From Rehmannia glutinosa (Eukaryota > Streptophyta > Magnoliopsida > Lamiales > Orobanchaceae): a stretch of DNA of 64,000 nucleotides. Position numbers and translations under genes: made by a program. The stretch lies in assembly GCA_016081115.2 (NCBI GenBank), contig CM071930.1, positions 27,543,641-27,607,640 of the forward strand, given 5' to 3'. This document shows, piece after piece, positions 11,925-25,400 of this stretch. How positions within the stretch are numbered: the stretch's first letter is position 1; the number at the start of each line of letters is the position of its first letter. The notes beneath the pieces were generated by a model, which had not been told where the DNA came from, searched no databases, and saw only the letters and a list, made by a program, of their open reading frames with translations.

Positions 11925-14804
11925 ATGGAAGCATCGTATGATTTTGTTAAGATGTCCAAAAAGATCCACTCAGGATCAACAGTCGACTTTGAAGGAATGC
12001 TGAAACAGGGTGCTGACAAGGCCCTGGTGAAGAACATTGCGAAAAAGCTTGAGAAATCCGGTCTGAAGGATTTTCTCACGATGGAGTACTCTCATACGTA
12101 CTTGGAAGAAGTTGCCATGTTCTATGTCAATGCAGAAATTCATGACGATGAGATTCAATCGTCTGTCCATGGCACGGAGATTAAGATCACTTATTGCTGA
12201 CCTTGCTGAGCACTGCAAACTGCCCACTGAAGGGTTAAAGGAGATAGCTGAGAAGGATGTGAACTTAGCTGCTGCTTGGAAGGAAATCGCCAAGCCTGAG
12301 TCAGCTGTGAAGGTTGTCTACACAGCCAAGAAGGCGATGATTAAGGAAAATTACCACAAACTAATGGACATTGTGTCCAAGTGTGTCGACATGAAGTTCC
12401 GCAGCTTTAATCAGCTGTCTCAAACTAAGCTGGTGGTGATGGTTGTCATAATGGAAGAGAAGAAAGTAAATTGGGATGAGTTTGTCTTCAGCCGAATATG
12501 CCAGAACGTGATCAACAAAACCATTAAGGAAGATGGATTGTTTCGACGCTTATTGGGATATAGCTTGGTAATTGGCCATCTCATGGAGGTGAAGAGGATT
12601 GCCCTGAGACATGGAAAGCCATTTCATGTAAATAAGAAGATGTTCAAGGCAAATCTGTTTGGCGCTCAGAGGCAAGCGAATGCAAGGAGAGCTGACACCA
12701 GCGAGGGTGAATCAGCTGACCCTACTCGAAGACACGGCCTACGCCCTTGACTCTCTCTCCTTAACCAATTCAAAAGAAGAGAGTTATTGCAACTAAGCCA
12801 GCACCTGCCTCTGCAGCCAAGACCAAGAAAGCACCTGCTCCAGCAGCCAAACCCACTAAAGCTCATGTCCCTGCAGCCAAACCAAAAGACACTCCTGCCC
12901 TAGCAGCCAAGACCGAGAAGGACACATCTACACCTTTTCCGATCGTGAAGAAGAAACATTCAGTTGTGCCTCGCAAGCCAGCTGCAGTGAAGAAGATAAA
13001 GATGGTGGAGCCAGAAGCCACCGAAGAAGCTGAGGAAGAAGAAATTCCTCTTGTAAAGACAAAGAGACAAAGACTTGTTCGCAAGTCCGATTTGGAAAAA
13101 AAGCCGAGTCCGCCACTCGGCCGAGAAAGATATTGTTGCAATCCAAGAAGAAGCGAATCGAAAAAAAAGCGATGGTGGTGATGCACGTCACCACGGAGAT
13201 AGAGAAGGAGAAGATTGTTTATGTTGATTAGCAGACTGCCAAAGACCCAGCTGCTTGAGAGACAGCTGTGGAGGAACACGGAACTGAGACAACTAAGCAT
13301 AATGAAGAAAGAGTTGTCCAGTCCCCTCAGACGGATGCAAATGAACCTCAGGATGAACATGCTCCACTTGCCACTATTCGGGAGGAAGGAGATGATGATG
13401 ATGTTGTGATGTTATCTCTCGTCTATCGACATTGTGAGAGGTTAAGGGTATGGAGGAGTTGGAAGCTAAGCTATTCGAGACATCAATTCAGCGCCGTAAT
13501 TCATTGAAGAAGAGAAAAGCGATGGAATTCTTGGGTATGATATCCATTAGCTCCACCCTTGATCCAAATTTTTGTATGACAATTTTATCTCAGAGAAGGG
13601 ACGAAGAGAAGAGATAGCCTTGGAGAAGGCCAAAGCAATTGAGGAAGGGAAGAAGACTTATACTTACCATTTCTCTGATGTACCAGAACATGCCATGGAC
13701 TCAACTCATAGCAGCAATAGTGATGTTGATGAGATAGACCCTGCTGTCGTACCTGAGAAAGAAGAATTTAGACAAGCCATTAAAGAGTCCAAAGAGATGC
13801 ACGAGCGGAAAATGCAAGAGGGCCCAGGAGAATTCTCTTTGCTCTACTTAGTCCCTGACGTTATGGATGTGGTGCATAACATAGTTGTCGATATTGCTGC
13901 CACCACATCCCTCGTGCACTCAGAAGATGGCACTCAGAAGTTTTGCGATGAAGCTAAGGCTGGTGATGAAGGGGGCACCTTAGCCAAGCCAACTCCTACA
14001 GAAGGTGTTGAGACACTTGCCCCTATGGTTGATCAGTCAAATGGAATAACAGCCGAGTCTCAGGTGCATAGTAACCCCACGACTCTTGACTCAGCTGGTG
14101 CGCCAGCTGAGGGGGAAGCTCTCACCACCACATCAAGGTCAGAGGATGTTGTGGGAGACCAATCTAAGCAGTTTGGAGGCGAAGGTGAGAAACAAAATGA
14201 ACAGCAGAGTGAAGTTGATGAAGCTCAGACGGTTGAGACTATCTCAGCTGAAACCTCATTTGCACTGAAGGTCGATGATAATGCTGATGCAACTAAGGCA
14301 CATGATGGAAAGGAGGCCATGGGAGTTGAGACTCCTAGCCCTGAAAGTGCAATCTTAGGATTGACGGATGCCACAGAAGACCCTAAGGCAGCTGAGTCTG
14401 CTGAAGGGATATTTGCCCAAGACCTTGTTGTGGTTGAGACTGCACACAGGGATGTCGAAGGCCCTCCAGCGATTGAGACTGATGAGGGTGTAGAAGGCCC
14501 AAAAGAGGTTGAAACTTCCTTGGGTAAAGCAGCAATAAATGAGCCTACTCCTCAAGTGGAGGTATCTGATGAAGAGGAAGAAATCAGCGCCCTTCGTGAT
14601 TCACAGGAACATGTTGATACTAAATTCTTGGAATCAGAAGATGAAGTTGAGTCCACCCCCGTTGATGAATCTAATAAAGACACAGCTGAGGATGATCAAG
14701 CCTCTCGGAGCGAAGCTAGTGACAAAGCTGCTCTGATGCGATTTGTGTTCGTTGATAAGCCAACAATAATGGTTCTGTTGGGAAATTTATTGCTTAGATT
14801 TTGA
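11925..14804 (+). pseudogene. Element A' ORF3, copy of 1998-4866
   Basis: Starts MEASYDFVKMSKK at 11925. The conserved N-terminal domain is interrupted by a one-base gain near 12190, with the frame continuing from about 12196 to 12750. The Ala/Pro/Lys repeats follow at about 12800-12920. The segment from 13572 to 14804 is a continuous 410-codon frame of acidic low-complexity sequence that reads 29 bases into LTR2. Compared with the left copy, several blocks (12724-12770, 13085-13200, 13420-13530) differ almost only at CAG/CTG triplets. Product and role unknown. The GGTTC at 14771-14775 marks where element B interrupts it. Confidence 0.75.
14771..14775. repeat. GGTTC before LTR2 (duplicated target site)
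   Basis: Identical to the five bases before LTR1 and after LTR3. The preceding 30 bases also match those before LTR1, showing that the insertion junction itself was copied. Confidence 0.85.
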
Positions 14805-16347
14805 TGAATGCCATGTAAAACTTAGAATAGGAAGTTGGCACACCAATTTTTGTTGTAAACTGCATTGTAATAAATAGGGTCAAGTCAAGTGAGTTAAATC
14901 GACTATGCCCAAACATGCAAGAAGACAATCAAGACTAGAAGGAAGACTCATTGCAAGACAATTTGAGTATGGCAAAAAGAAGAGAAGATGGGAACTCTAT
15001 GAAGGAGCGGTGAGATGCGGTGAGTGGAGTATCATCAAGTCAACTTAAGAAAAGCCAAGTCTCAAGTTGAAGTGACGGAAGAGCCATCCAATGATTGGAA
15101 AGTCGACTCTAAGTCACCTGGGGAAAGCAAGGAAATGTAGTCAAGTCGAGATAATCGAAAAAGATCCATTGCACGTAAATCAAGAGAATTACTTAAACAA
15201 GTAATATCTCCATGCTACCTTTCTTGAAGTGCTCGATCCCAGAAGCGTGCAAAAGGAATAAACAATGGGAAGCACTACACCGTGTCGAACTCGAAAGGTG
15301 GAGAACAATAAATACGAGGAAATGGCAATTCCAAGGATCGCAACAAGACAAGCCAACGACCACAAGTGACTTTCAAAAATAAGCATATCTCTTCAACGGG
15401 TGATTTTTGAAAAGCTCACTATAAAAGGTGAGGAATAACTCGAGAAAAAGAGACCAAAAATTACACAGGTTACCTTGACCATACAAGCAAGAAAGAAACA
15501 TTTTGTAACCTGAAATATTCTCAAGTTATTAAACGCTCAATCCTCAAGCCTACAATACGAAGAACATCAATCCAACACTCACCTGTGAAGGAAAGATAAC
15601 TTCAATCGGTTGAAGAGGAAATTATCAAGAATCAAGGGTCTACATTCCACGAAGGATTGTAGGAAGGTTGAAGGTCGAACCAAGTCTTGAGCTTTTGGAG
15701 GGCTTCGTGATCAAATCCAAAGAGCTTGAGCAAGTGGGCTGTAGTAGCAAAGGCGCTTGCCCCGTGAAGAAGCCGAGTCGTGAGAAGCCGGTGAGTGATC
15801 AAGGCGTCTCGGACCGAGTCCCAAAGGATCAAGTCGGTGTGTGATCAAGACTTGTATCTTGACTATTACCACTTTGTATATCGATCAATACCTAGTGGAT
15901 TCCTCTAGGAGTTGGAGATGAGAGGAGTTGAAGAATTACCCCATCTTCGAACCTCTATAAAAACTTATCGTGTCATTTACATTTCAAAGACTTTAATTCC
16001 TATATCATATTTGTTTAATTAACGACATATTTACTATCCATTAGATAATCTCTAAGTACTAAATCAAGCTCTAAATCTCTACTTAACCAAACTTAAGGGT
16101 GTTAAGTCTTCCGCTGAAAAACAAACCACGATTGAGTTAATTTAGACTTAACAAGCGAGTTATTCCATCAACAAACTCGGTTGAGTGCATTCGCAGACTA
16201 ACTCTCTTGATTAACTAAATTGGTCATCCACCAAGGACACAATTGTGTAGTATCAACTCGAACTTTTAAAAGGACTAAATCAAAAATTTGGTAAGGTTTA
16301 TTCAACCCCCCTTCTAAACCTTACAATTACACCCCTTGGGACCTACA
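14776..16347 (+). repeat. LTR2: 5' LTR of element B
   Basis: TGTTGGG ... CCTACA, about 1572 bp, with TATAAAA at 15420-15426. It is followed by a primer binding site and gag. With LTR3 it bounds the only full-length member in the window. Confidence 0.93.
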
Positions 16348-16349
16348 AG

Positions 16350-16363
16350 TGGTATCGGAGCGG
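16350..16363 (+). other. Primer binding site (initiator tRNA-Met), element B
   Basis: TGGTATCGGAGCGG directly after LTR2. It differs from the expected TGGTATCAGAGC only within the CAG triplet. Confidence 0.8.
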
Positions 16364-16475
16364 TTGGTTCATTGAGCCTTCCGTGACCGGTTCTTGAACT
16401 AGATCTCCAAATTTTTCAAAGTCCGCTTTAGTACTTAAACTTTCAAAACTCTTTTTATCATTAAAATTTATTATC

Positions 16476-18790
16476 ATGGAAGCAAATTTGACACGCATCC
16501 CTATGTTCACAATTGAAGAATTTAATGATTGGAAAATTCGTATGCGAGCTCATCTATCAAAGGCATTACATGATGAGATGTGGATAGTGATAGAGGATGG
16601 GCCCCGCAAATCTTAAAGGTGAACACATTTGTAGAAGAAGAGTGTTTGAAGGTGAAGAGGATGTTGCTCCCGGACCAGCTATGATCGAAAAACCAAGAAC
16701 CGAATGGACAAATGATGCGAAAAAGATACAACCTGGACAATGTAGCCAAGGACATCCTTTACAAAACCTTGGACAAAGCCATGTTCAATAAAGTCAAATC
16801 ATGCAAAACGGCTAAAGAAATGGGACAAACCGACATTGATTTGTGAAGGCTCGAGCAAATCAAAGAAAATAAATTATCGGTGGCTGTACAAAAATTTGAG
16901 AATTTCAAAATGATCGCAGAGAAAACCTGGATCAAGCTGGATGCTCGGTTCACGAAATCACCAACGAGCTATCGCACTTGGAAAGGAATATACACGAAGG
17001 AAATGTGTATGAAGATCCTAAAAAGTCTCTCGTTTGAATGGGAAATGAAGATCATGGCACTAAGACATTCCATGGACCTATCGAAGACCTCCAACCATGA
17101 ACTATTCTCGGACCTCAAAGCCTACGAGTTTGGTGAGAAGAAAAGACGAGGATGAGACAATTTGTACCCAAAATATCGCTCTAATTATTAAAGATGAGAA
17201 GAGAGCCGAGGTCAAAGAAGTCATTGACCCGGAAAAAAAATAGCCATACTAGTAAAAAGGTTCAACAAGTTCTTCAATAAGAACTACAAGAGAGACAAGG
17301 GCGAATCCTCCAGGAAGACACTTCGGCTCCCTCCAAATCAAGGGAAGATAGGCCAACCAAGAGAACAGATCATCAAAAAGTGAATATCAAAGGGTTGACA
17401 ATCCAAGAATGGAAAGAGTCGATCAAAAGGTTGAATATCTCTTTGAATCGTAGGGCAACCAGGTCACTACGCCATTGATTGCCCATATCCCGTAGTCAAC
17501 AAATACAGGAATGAAGAAGAAAGAAAGGTCTTGAGAGAAAGAAGACAAGAAAAGAAAAAGGCAATGTTGGCTGCAGAGACTGCTTTGACGAGACAATTGA
17601 TTGAGAGCGATGAAGCGACTACTCAAGTGACTCGAAGAAGAAGCCATGATCTATTTGATGGCCAAGGAACAAGATCAACCTCGACTAAGAAGATGAGGTA
17701 CACTCTAACTCATCAAACTCGATTCTAGTGATAGTGATTGTGACACACACACTTCATCACCCACTCGATCTTTATGATTCATTAGGCAAAATGATGAAAG
17801 ATTTTGAACACATTAAATCCTCACACACACTACTAAATGAGGAAAACAGCCTACTCAAGAGTCAAAACTCACGGTGACTAAGGAGCTCAAAGATTTCAAG
17901 TCAAATATTGATGAGAATAAAAGTTTAAAAGGTGAAAATGCCAAGCTAATAAGCGAGAAATATTTGCCATAGAAAAGAGGAGAATGACCTCAAAAATGTG
18001 ATTGCCTCATTCACTAAGGCATCTAAATCATTGGATGATCTTATTATGAGTCAAAGAGAATGTGGAGAGACAAGACAGGCTTAGGATTTAATTCTCTCGT
18101 GATATGTCAAACTTCAAAAATAATTTTGGAAAAAGGATCTTCAAGCAATGAAGAGTCTAAAAATCCAAAACTCTAAATGTTGTACACACATTCACTCCAA
18201 AGCACAATTACAAGCAAAGCGGCCTTGGTTATAAAGGAAAAGGAAAACAACCTTGATTGAGTGCTTATTTGAAAGGACAAGCGAGAAGAGATTGATCGAG
18301 TTCTCGCCAAACTCCAAAGAAAATACTCAGAAAGAAGAAGCAGAGCTACCAAAAACCCTAGAAAATCTATAAAAGAAATACATATGACGGGAATGATAGA
18401 AAATATCCAAGCCAAGTGATTGGAATGATGTGAACTATCAAAGATAGACTTATGGAATATAAGCCCAAATGGCAAAGGCCTAGAACTCAAAGAAAGGCCA
18501 TTCCAAAAGTATAAGAGCTTTCATCAAACACACATATGCACCTAGGCACTACACTCGGAGACACCACAATTACCCAAAGAAGGCGATTGCTAAAACACAT
18601 ACACAGCATACGACAAAAGAGACAATTTTGTATGAACCTAAAATCCCTAGCAATTTGCCAAGATTAATTATGATTATGGCACGATAGATGGCAACCCCTT
18701 AGAGTCAAATCATTTGGCTATAAGTTGGTTGGATCATCTTACAATTCTAACCCCTCGGACCCGGACAAGTATGGGTACCTAAAACTTAAT
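16476..18790 (+). pseudogene. Element B gag, broken
   Basis: ATG at 16476 with the same start as at 6534 (MEANLTRIPMFTIEEF). Recognisable in pieces: DEMWIVIEDGP (16575), VQKFENFKMIAEKTW (about 16890), CMKILKSLSFEWEMKIMALRH (about 17005), zinc-knuckle remnant GHYAIDCPYP near 17460, then a long Glu/Lys/Ser tail. Many frameshifts, located at different bases from those in the copy at 6534-8880 although the two share one ancestral reading. Confidence 0.8.
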
Positions 18791-21700
18791 TTCCTTGATT
18801 GCGAGTTCAAGAAAAGCTAAGTGCCAAGGAACCTGGTACATGGATAGTGGGCATTGCATTCCCGGACACATGACAGAAATAAGAAAAATCTATCAAAATT
18901 CAAGGAAGTTAAGGGAGCAAAAGTCATATTTGGAGAAATGAAGCTCCAGGAGAAATAAGAGTCATTGGATCCATCAAGAAAAATGGATTAGAAATCACGG
19001 ATGTTGCATATGTTGAAGGACTCAACTTCAATTTGCTAAGCATCACCAACTCGTGACAAGGGCTATAATGTTGGATTTAACATGGGTATATGCCAAATCA
19101 AGGATCTTGAATCGAATGAAGTTGTGTTGCAAGGATCTGAGACAAAAGAACATGTATGTAGTAGATTGGTCAACCGCTACACCCAAAGACTGTCTACTAG
19201 CAAAAAGCACAATTTGAATCAAGTTGTTTCGTGGCACAAAAAGCCGAGTCACCTGAATTTCAAAACGATTAACAAGCTTGCGAGTAGTCTTGTGGAAGGA
19301 CTTCCGGACTCGATATACAAAAAGGAGAGTATATGTGACGTATGTCGAAGGGAAAAGCAGATCAAATCATCATTCAAAGAAAAGACATGCCCATCTTCAA
19401 CAAGAATATTGCATCCGCTACATATGGATCTATTTGGCCCAGTGGAACCAGCTAGCATAAGTGGAAAGAAATACACCTTGGTGGTAGTAGATGACTACTC
19501 AAGATATACATGGACAATATTCATGTGTAAGAAGAAAGAAACTCTACGAAACTACCCACGGTGATGAAGAGGATTCAAAATGAGAAGAGCCAAACCATTA
19601 TCAAAATAAGATCGGGATGCAGGAACCGAGTTTGTCAATGGGATAATAACTCGATATTGTATTGAAAATGGCATTGGTTATGAATTATCTGCAGCAAAGG
19701 ACTCCACAATGAGAATGGAGTTGCGAAAGAAGGAATAGAACTCTCAAAGAAGCAAAGAAGGACCATGTTAGTCAAGCGGGGTTACCAAAAAGATTTTGGT
19801 CAAGCAATCAACACATGCCTGCTACACTCAAAATAGATGTATGATAAAAACGGACATCCGACAAAGACTCCTATGAGATTTGGGTGGAAGAAAACCAAAT
19901 GTTGCATATTTTAGAATATTTGGATGTAAATGCTTCATCCACAACAATGGCAAAGACAATCTAAAGGCCTTCGATGCTAAAGTCGATGAAGGTATATTCT
20001 TGGGATACTCGGTGAAAGCAAAGCTCTGAGTACTCAACAAAAGGACTATGGTTGCGAAGAATCCATTCATGTGGTATTCGATGAGCCAAATGTAAATGGA
20101 GAAGACATTGAAGAGTCATTTGATAAGTGAATCATCTAACCATCTGAAGAGTCCCTATGTTGAAGTCAAGTTGGAATTATAAACTCGAGAAGAAGATGAG
20201 ATAGTGAATCTCAAAAACAGTGGAAAATTTGCGGCTAAGTGACTACGAGAGAGCCGATCAAAGCAACATAGCCGCTAGACGATCGAATCCGGCTAACTTA
20301 CTTCAACGGATGTAAGATGGGTGAAAGACCATCCACCGTAACTTTTCATTGGAGATATAAGAGAAGGTGTCAAAACAAGATCGAACTCAACAAGAAGCTA
20401 TGTTCACATGCTTTATCTCGCAAATAGAGCCCAAAGATGTGTTACAAGCATTGGATGACACACATTGGATTCAAGCTATGCAAGAAGAGTGAATCAGTTT
20501 GAAAGAAATAAAGTATGGGAATTAGTTCAAAGACCCACCCATCAAAACGTTATTGGTACTAAATGGGTGTTCGAAACAAGATGAACGAGGAAGGTTTTGT
20601 GGTAAGAAACAAAGCAAGACTAGTAGACAAAGGATATTGCCAAGAAGAAAGAATAGATTTTGATGAAACATTTGCCCTCTGAAAGCAAGATTGGAAGCTA
20701 TAAGGATGTTTCTTGCATATGCGACTCACAAGAATTTTATGTATATCGATGGATGTAAAAAGTGCATTCCTAAATGGTTTATTGGAAGAAGAAGTGTATG
20801 TTGAACAACCTCCGAGGATTTGAGAGAAGACTCTTGGAGATAAGGTATACAAACTCAAGAAAGCTGTATGGATTGAAACAGGCACCCACGAGCATGGTAT
20901 GATACTTTGTCACAATTCCTAAGCGAGAATGGATTCACAAAAGGAAAAGTAGATAGAACACTTTTCGTAATTCAAGACAAGAAGAGTATCTTTGCTTGTT
21001 CAAATATATGTGGATGACATCATTTTTGGATCCACAAACAAAGAGCTATGTGAAAAATTTTCAAACCTCATGCAAAGTAAATTTGAAATGAGCATGATGG
21101 GAGAGCGACATTCTTCCTTGGACTCCAAGCGAAACAACCTGAAGGATGGAACCTTCATAAGTCAAACAAAATACACGAGAGATTTAATGAAGAAATTTGG
21201 TATGGAGGAGAAGTCTTCTATGAAAATACCAATAAATACATCATCAAAATGGACATGGATGCGGATGGCAAGCTCAGTAGATCAAACAAGATCTGAGCAC
21301 TTATTGGATCATTGCTCTATCTCACATCAAGCAAGCCGGACATCACCTTTCTTTGTAGGTGTATGTGCAAGATTTCAATCTGCTCCAAAAGAGAGCCATA
21401 TGATAAGGCTAAGAGAATCTTGAGATACTTGAAAGGAAGCCAAGAAGTTGGCTTATGGTATCCAAAGGAAGGTGGATTCAAGCTAATTGGCTATTGAGAC
21501 TGCTATCTTTGGATGCACGAGTTAGACAGAAAAGCACCTCGAGGCACATGTCAAATGCTTGGAAACAGTGATTTCTGGTTTAGCAAGAAGCAAAATTCAA
21601 TAGCCACCTCTGACTGAAGCGAGAATACATAGTTGCGGGTAGTCATTGTTGCCCAAGTCCTATGGATGAGACAATGGTGAGAGACTATGAAGTTGAGGAA

Positions 21701-21930
21701 AAAGAAATTCCAATCATGTGTGATAACACAAGTGCAATTGCAATCACTCAAAATCTCGTGTTGCACTCAAGAACAAAGCATATCGATGTCGAGATATCAC
21801 TTCATAAGAGATCATGTTGAAAAGAAGGACATCATCTTGGAATATATCTCAACCGATAAACAATTGGTGACATCTTCACAAAACCATTATGTGAGTCATG
21901 ATTTGAAGAACTCAAGCATGAGTTAGGGTT
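18791..21930 (+). pseudogene. Element B pol: protease, integrase, reverse transcriptase, RNase H, broken
   Basis: Protease remnant WYMDSG near 18838. A 160-codon open piece at 19082-19564 carries the HHCC region (HLNFKTINKL ... CDVCRREKQIKSS) and the integrase start (MDLFGPVEPASISGKKY, VVVDDYSRYTW). The rest of the integrase core follows (HNENGVAKE-like near 19700, KTPMRFG-like near 19865, then FGCKCFIHN), and a linker to about 20330. RT has MDVKSAFLNG (about 20750) and YVDD at 21007-21018. RNase H pieces include CDNTSAIAITQN (about 21720) and the TDKQL end (about 21855). Order and spacing are normal for copia pol. The frame is interrupted roughly every 100-300 bases. Confidence 0.82.
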
Positions 21931-22139
21931 AATTGAGTGAAATGATACTTAGAAGAATCAAAGAAAAGAAATGGAACACAAAAAGGGAAAAAGAGCTAAA
22001 CTCACAAATCGACTAAGTAAATCACCAGATCGGAAGAAACTATATCTGAAAGTCATTTGACAAATTTGAGTCACAAAGAGAACTGTGAGAAGAAGAGTTA
22101 AACCAGCTGAGGGTAAAAGCTGAGTCATTTATGAGCAAA

Positions 22140-22260
22140 GTGACAAAAACGCAGTCGTTTTTACTAAGTGGGAATGTTTTTAAGAATTACGTCAAAGATA
22201 ATTATGACGTGCAGGCAAAAGTTGCACACCAAGCTTATGATTGGATATAAATCTTTGCCG
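22140..22260 (+). promoter_or_regulatory. Conserved promoter-like module upstream of ORF3 (element B)
   Basis: AAAACG-CAGT-CGTTTT near 22147, GGGAATG, TTACGTCA (near 22186), TGACGTG, ATTGG and TATAAA at 22246-22251, 249 bases before the ORF3 ATG at 22495. Same arrangement as in A, A' and C. Confidence 0.5.
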
Positions 22261-22494
22261 CATTAAATACGAGACATTAAATGCTAAATCGACGTGCAAA
22301 ATCTAAGCCGTTGATTTCGATCACATTTCAAAACCACCCGCACGTCCTTTCATAAACCATACTTAAGCTTTCCTTCTTCTCTCTCTCATATTACCAAAAC
22401 CGTTCATTTCTCTCAGAAGCAAAGGCAAAACTCTCTCAAAACCCTATCTATCTTCAAATCAACCTCTAAGTTTTCTTCGGTGAAATCTCGAAAA

Positions 22495-25400
22495 ATGGCA
22501 CCAACCTATGATTTTGTCAAGTTAGGAAAGCAAATCCACATCGGGTCACTTGTGGATTTCGACGGCATGGTGAAACAGGGGTCCGACGACACCTTAGTGA
22601 AGAAAATTCTTGAGAAATTGGTAACGCCTGGTGAAACCGTTTTCGACGTTGGAATATACGATGACCTGTGTGGAGGAGGTCGCACGATTCTATGTGAACA
22701 CCGAGGTTCACGATGAAGGGATAAAGTCATCATTCACGGAAAGAAGTTCACCATCTCGCCAAGGATTTGGTCAACACTTCTCACTACCGAGCGGAAGGAG
22801 CATCGAAATCAACGATCTTGATGTAAACCTGGCCGCTTGGAAGGAAATAGCCAAGCTCGACTATCTTGATAAAATAGTTTACACAAACAAAACAAGAGGT
22901 CTTTGAAGGAGGATTACCACAAAATGTTGGACATAGTTGCCAAATGCATAGACATCAAATTTGGCGACTTTGACCAATCAAAAGCAAAGTTGATCGTAAT
23001 GGCCGCGATCATTGAAGAAAAGAAAATAAATCGGGCTGAGTTTGTCTAAAGATACTACGCGAGAATATATCCTTCAAGGAAGATGGTGCATTTGGAGGAT
23101 CCTAGGATATGGCACGGTGATTGGCGGTGATGGAGGTGAAAGGAGTCCCTCTTAGACATGGAAAGGCGTTCCATGTAAACAAAAGAATGTTTAGAGCAAA
23201 CCCTCTCGGCGCCTGAAGAGAGCCTACGCCAAGAGAGCCGACATGAGTGAGTGGGGAATCAGTGACCTTGAAGACACGATTGTTTCCTCTCCACCAAAGA
23301 AAAAGCGCCCCTGCGGTGCTAAGAAGATCAGCCGCACTCCTGCAAAGAAAGAAAACAAAACTGCTCCTGCCCTACAGTAAGTCACCGCCCGCAGCTCGTG
23401 TCTCCCGCCCAAAGAAGAATGGTCGAGAAGGACTCTCAAATACCTTCTCCGATCGTCAAAAAGAGGAGAATCGATAAGCCAAGACGGCCGCCTCCTCGAA
23501 GAAAACACTAGCACCGGCCCCCACCGCCAAGACTCGGAAGAAACTCTCTCGAACAGTAAATTCCTCCGGTACAAACTAGGAGACGAAGAAGAATCATCAA
23601 GCACTCCGAGCTTGAGAAACCGGGTTAGTCACCCACTCATTTGGAGCAGAACGGAGACTATTTGGAGAAGTAGAGTCTCCGGATATAATTGATGAAACTA
23701 AGTCTATTTCAAGGCGATCAGCAGAGGCAAATCGAAGACACTGGTAGTCCGGTGAGACCTGAGACAAGAAGAAGCCGATAGAGCTAATAGTGATGTGATG
23801 ATCCTATCCCCACCTTACCCGGACATCCAAAATTGTCTGCGTGAGTGGAGGAAGTGGAAATTGAGTCGATCAAGGGAATAGTTCCAACGGCCCGAGTTTA
23901 TCGAAGAAGAAGAGGCTGCTGAACTTCCTTGGACTAACCTCTCGTGATCTCAAAGATGGATGAAGAAAAGCGCACGGATATCCTGCAGATTTTCAAGGAT
24001 AAGGAGAAGGAGGCGCGAGAGGAAGGCGAGGCAAGAGAGAAGGCCAACATCGCCCTCTCACTGGCACCACGTGAGAACATACACATTCTCACTTCGATAT
24101 TCTATCGAGAAAGTGATGAGGATCTCGGACCCCTTGCTACCCTACGGAAGAGTTGCAAATGCGAAAGCAATGCATGAATCAGAATTCTTCATGAGAAGAG
24201 CATGATGGAGGGACCAGAGAGTCCTCCAAAACACATTGTGAAATTGATCCAATGGGAGTGGTTCAAACCAAATCGCCACCGTTATTCCGCCACCACTTCC
24301 CCACTCACTCGGAAGAATGAATTAAGGAATTGGCGATGAAGCGGGTTAGTGGGGACCCCGTTGAGCAACCCCTAATGAAGGTGTCTTACCACCGCCCCAA
24401 CGTTTGAACACTCAAGAGATACAAAGGGAGTTTGGAGATGAGTGACCCCATTCCAAGTCACTCGGTGGTGCGCTAGCCGAGGGGGAAACTCCTCCACCTG
24501 CGGCAAGGTCGGAGAATCTTTGCAGATGACTCCACAACGAATCTAGGAGGCGAAGTGGAGAAGGAACAACCACAAAGTACACAAGTCAAGTTGTCATCAA
24601 CGAAGCTCGCAGACGATTGAGACTGTCTCAACCGAGGTGCCAATCGCTCTGCATGAGCTAATGGCGGCTGGCGATGCGTCGAGGCACAAGAAGGAATGTA
24701 CGGGAGTTAACACTGGCGATGTAAGTGCAATCCATGGGGTTGAGACTCCAATGGATGCCACCACGAAAGACCCTAAGACAACCTGACACTTGCCGAAAGA
24801 GAGGTCAAGGCCTCACCTGCGATTGAGACTGTAGGAGGTAATGAAGGCCCACGGGAGGTTGAGACTTCCCAAGGGGTAAAGAAGTCAAGTAGAGAACATC
24901 CCTCCCGCTATCATTGATCCATCCGAAAAAGGAGATAAGCGCGCTTCATGATTCCCAGGATAATCCCGATGTAACCTTTTGGGATCGAAGGCGGCGAAGA
25001 AAAGCCGAGTCATCCCTCGTGACAGATCCAAAAGACTCATTGCGGATGTTCCAAAGACGAGCAAGTCCGATCTCAAGACTACTCGTCAAACTTTCAATTT
25101 TGATGATGAGCCACCAATGGAAATCTCATCATCGTCCGATGACCTCGATAAGGCCGATGACCAGTCCACTCAATTGGAGAAACGGTGAGACCAACGAAGT
25201 TGTTGAGATAGCCGAGGCTCGGCAAGATGGGTCCACTTCACAAAAGACCCCAAATTAAACAGAGTCCACTGCACGGGCTCCTCAAGCTGCAGCGGAGTTC
25301 GACTCGAAAAAGGAACTTCACGCGCACCTCTTATCATTGAACAAATCCCGATTGGCCGTCTTGATTCCTTTGTAGAATCATTTCCTTTCTCGGAGAGTAC

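Noticed and set aside
1..14775. That the duplicated A/A' block is purely an assembly duplication
   Set aside because: It has private differences, the unit boundaries fall on a microhomology inside a different element (B), and LTR1 and LTR2 are flanked by distinct 3' sequences. It remains possible and should be tested with long reads.
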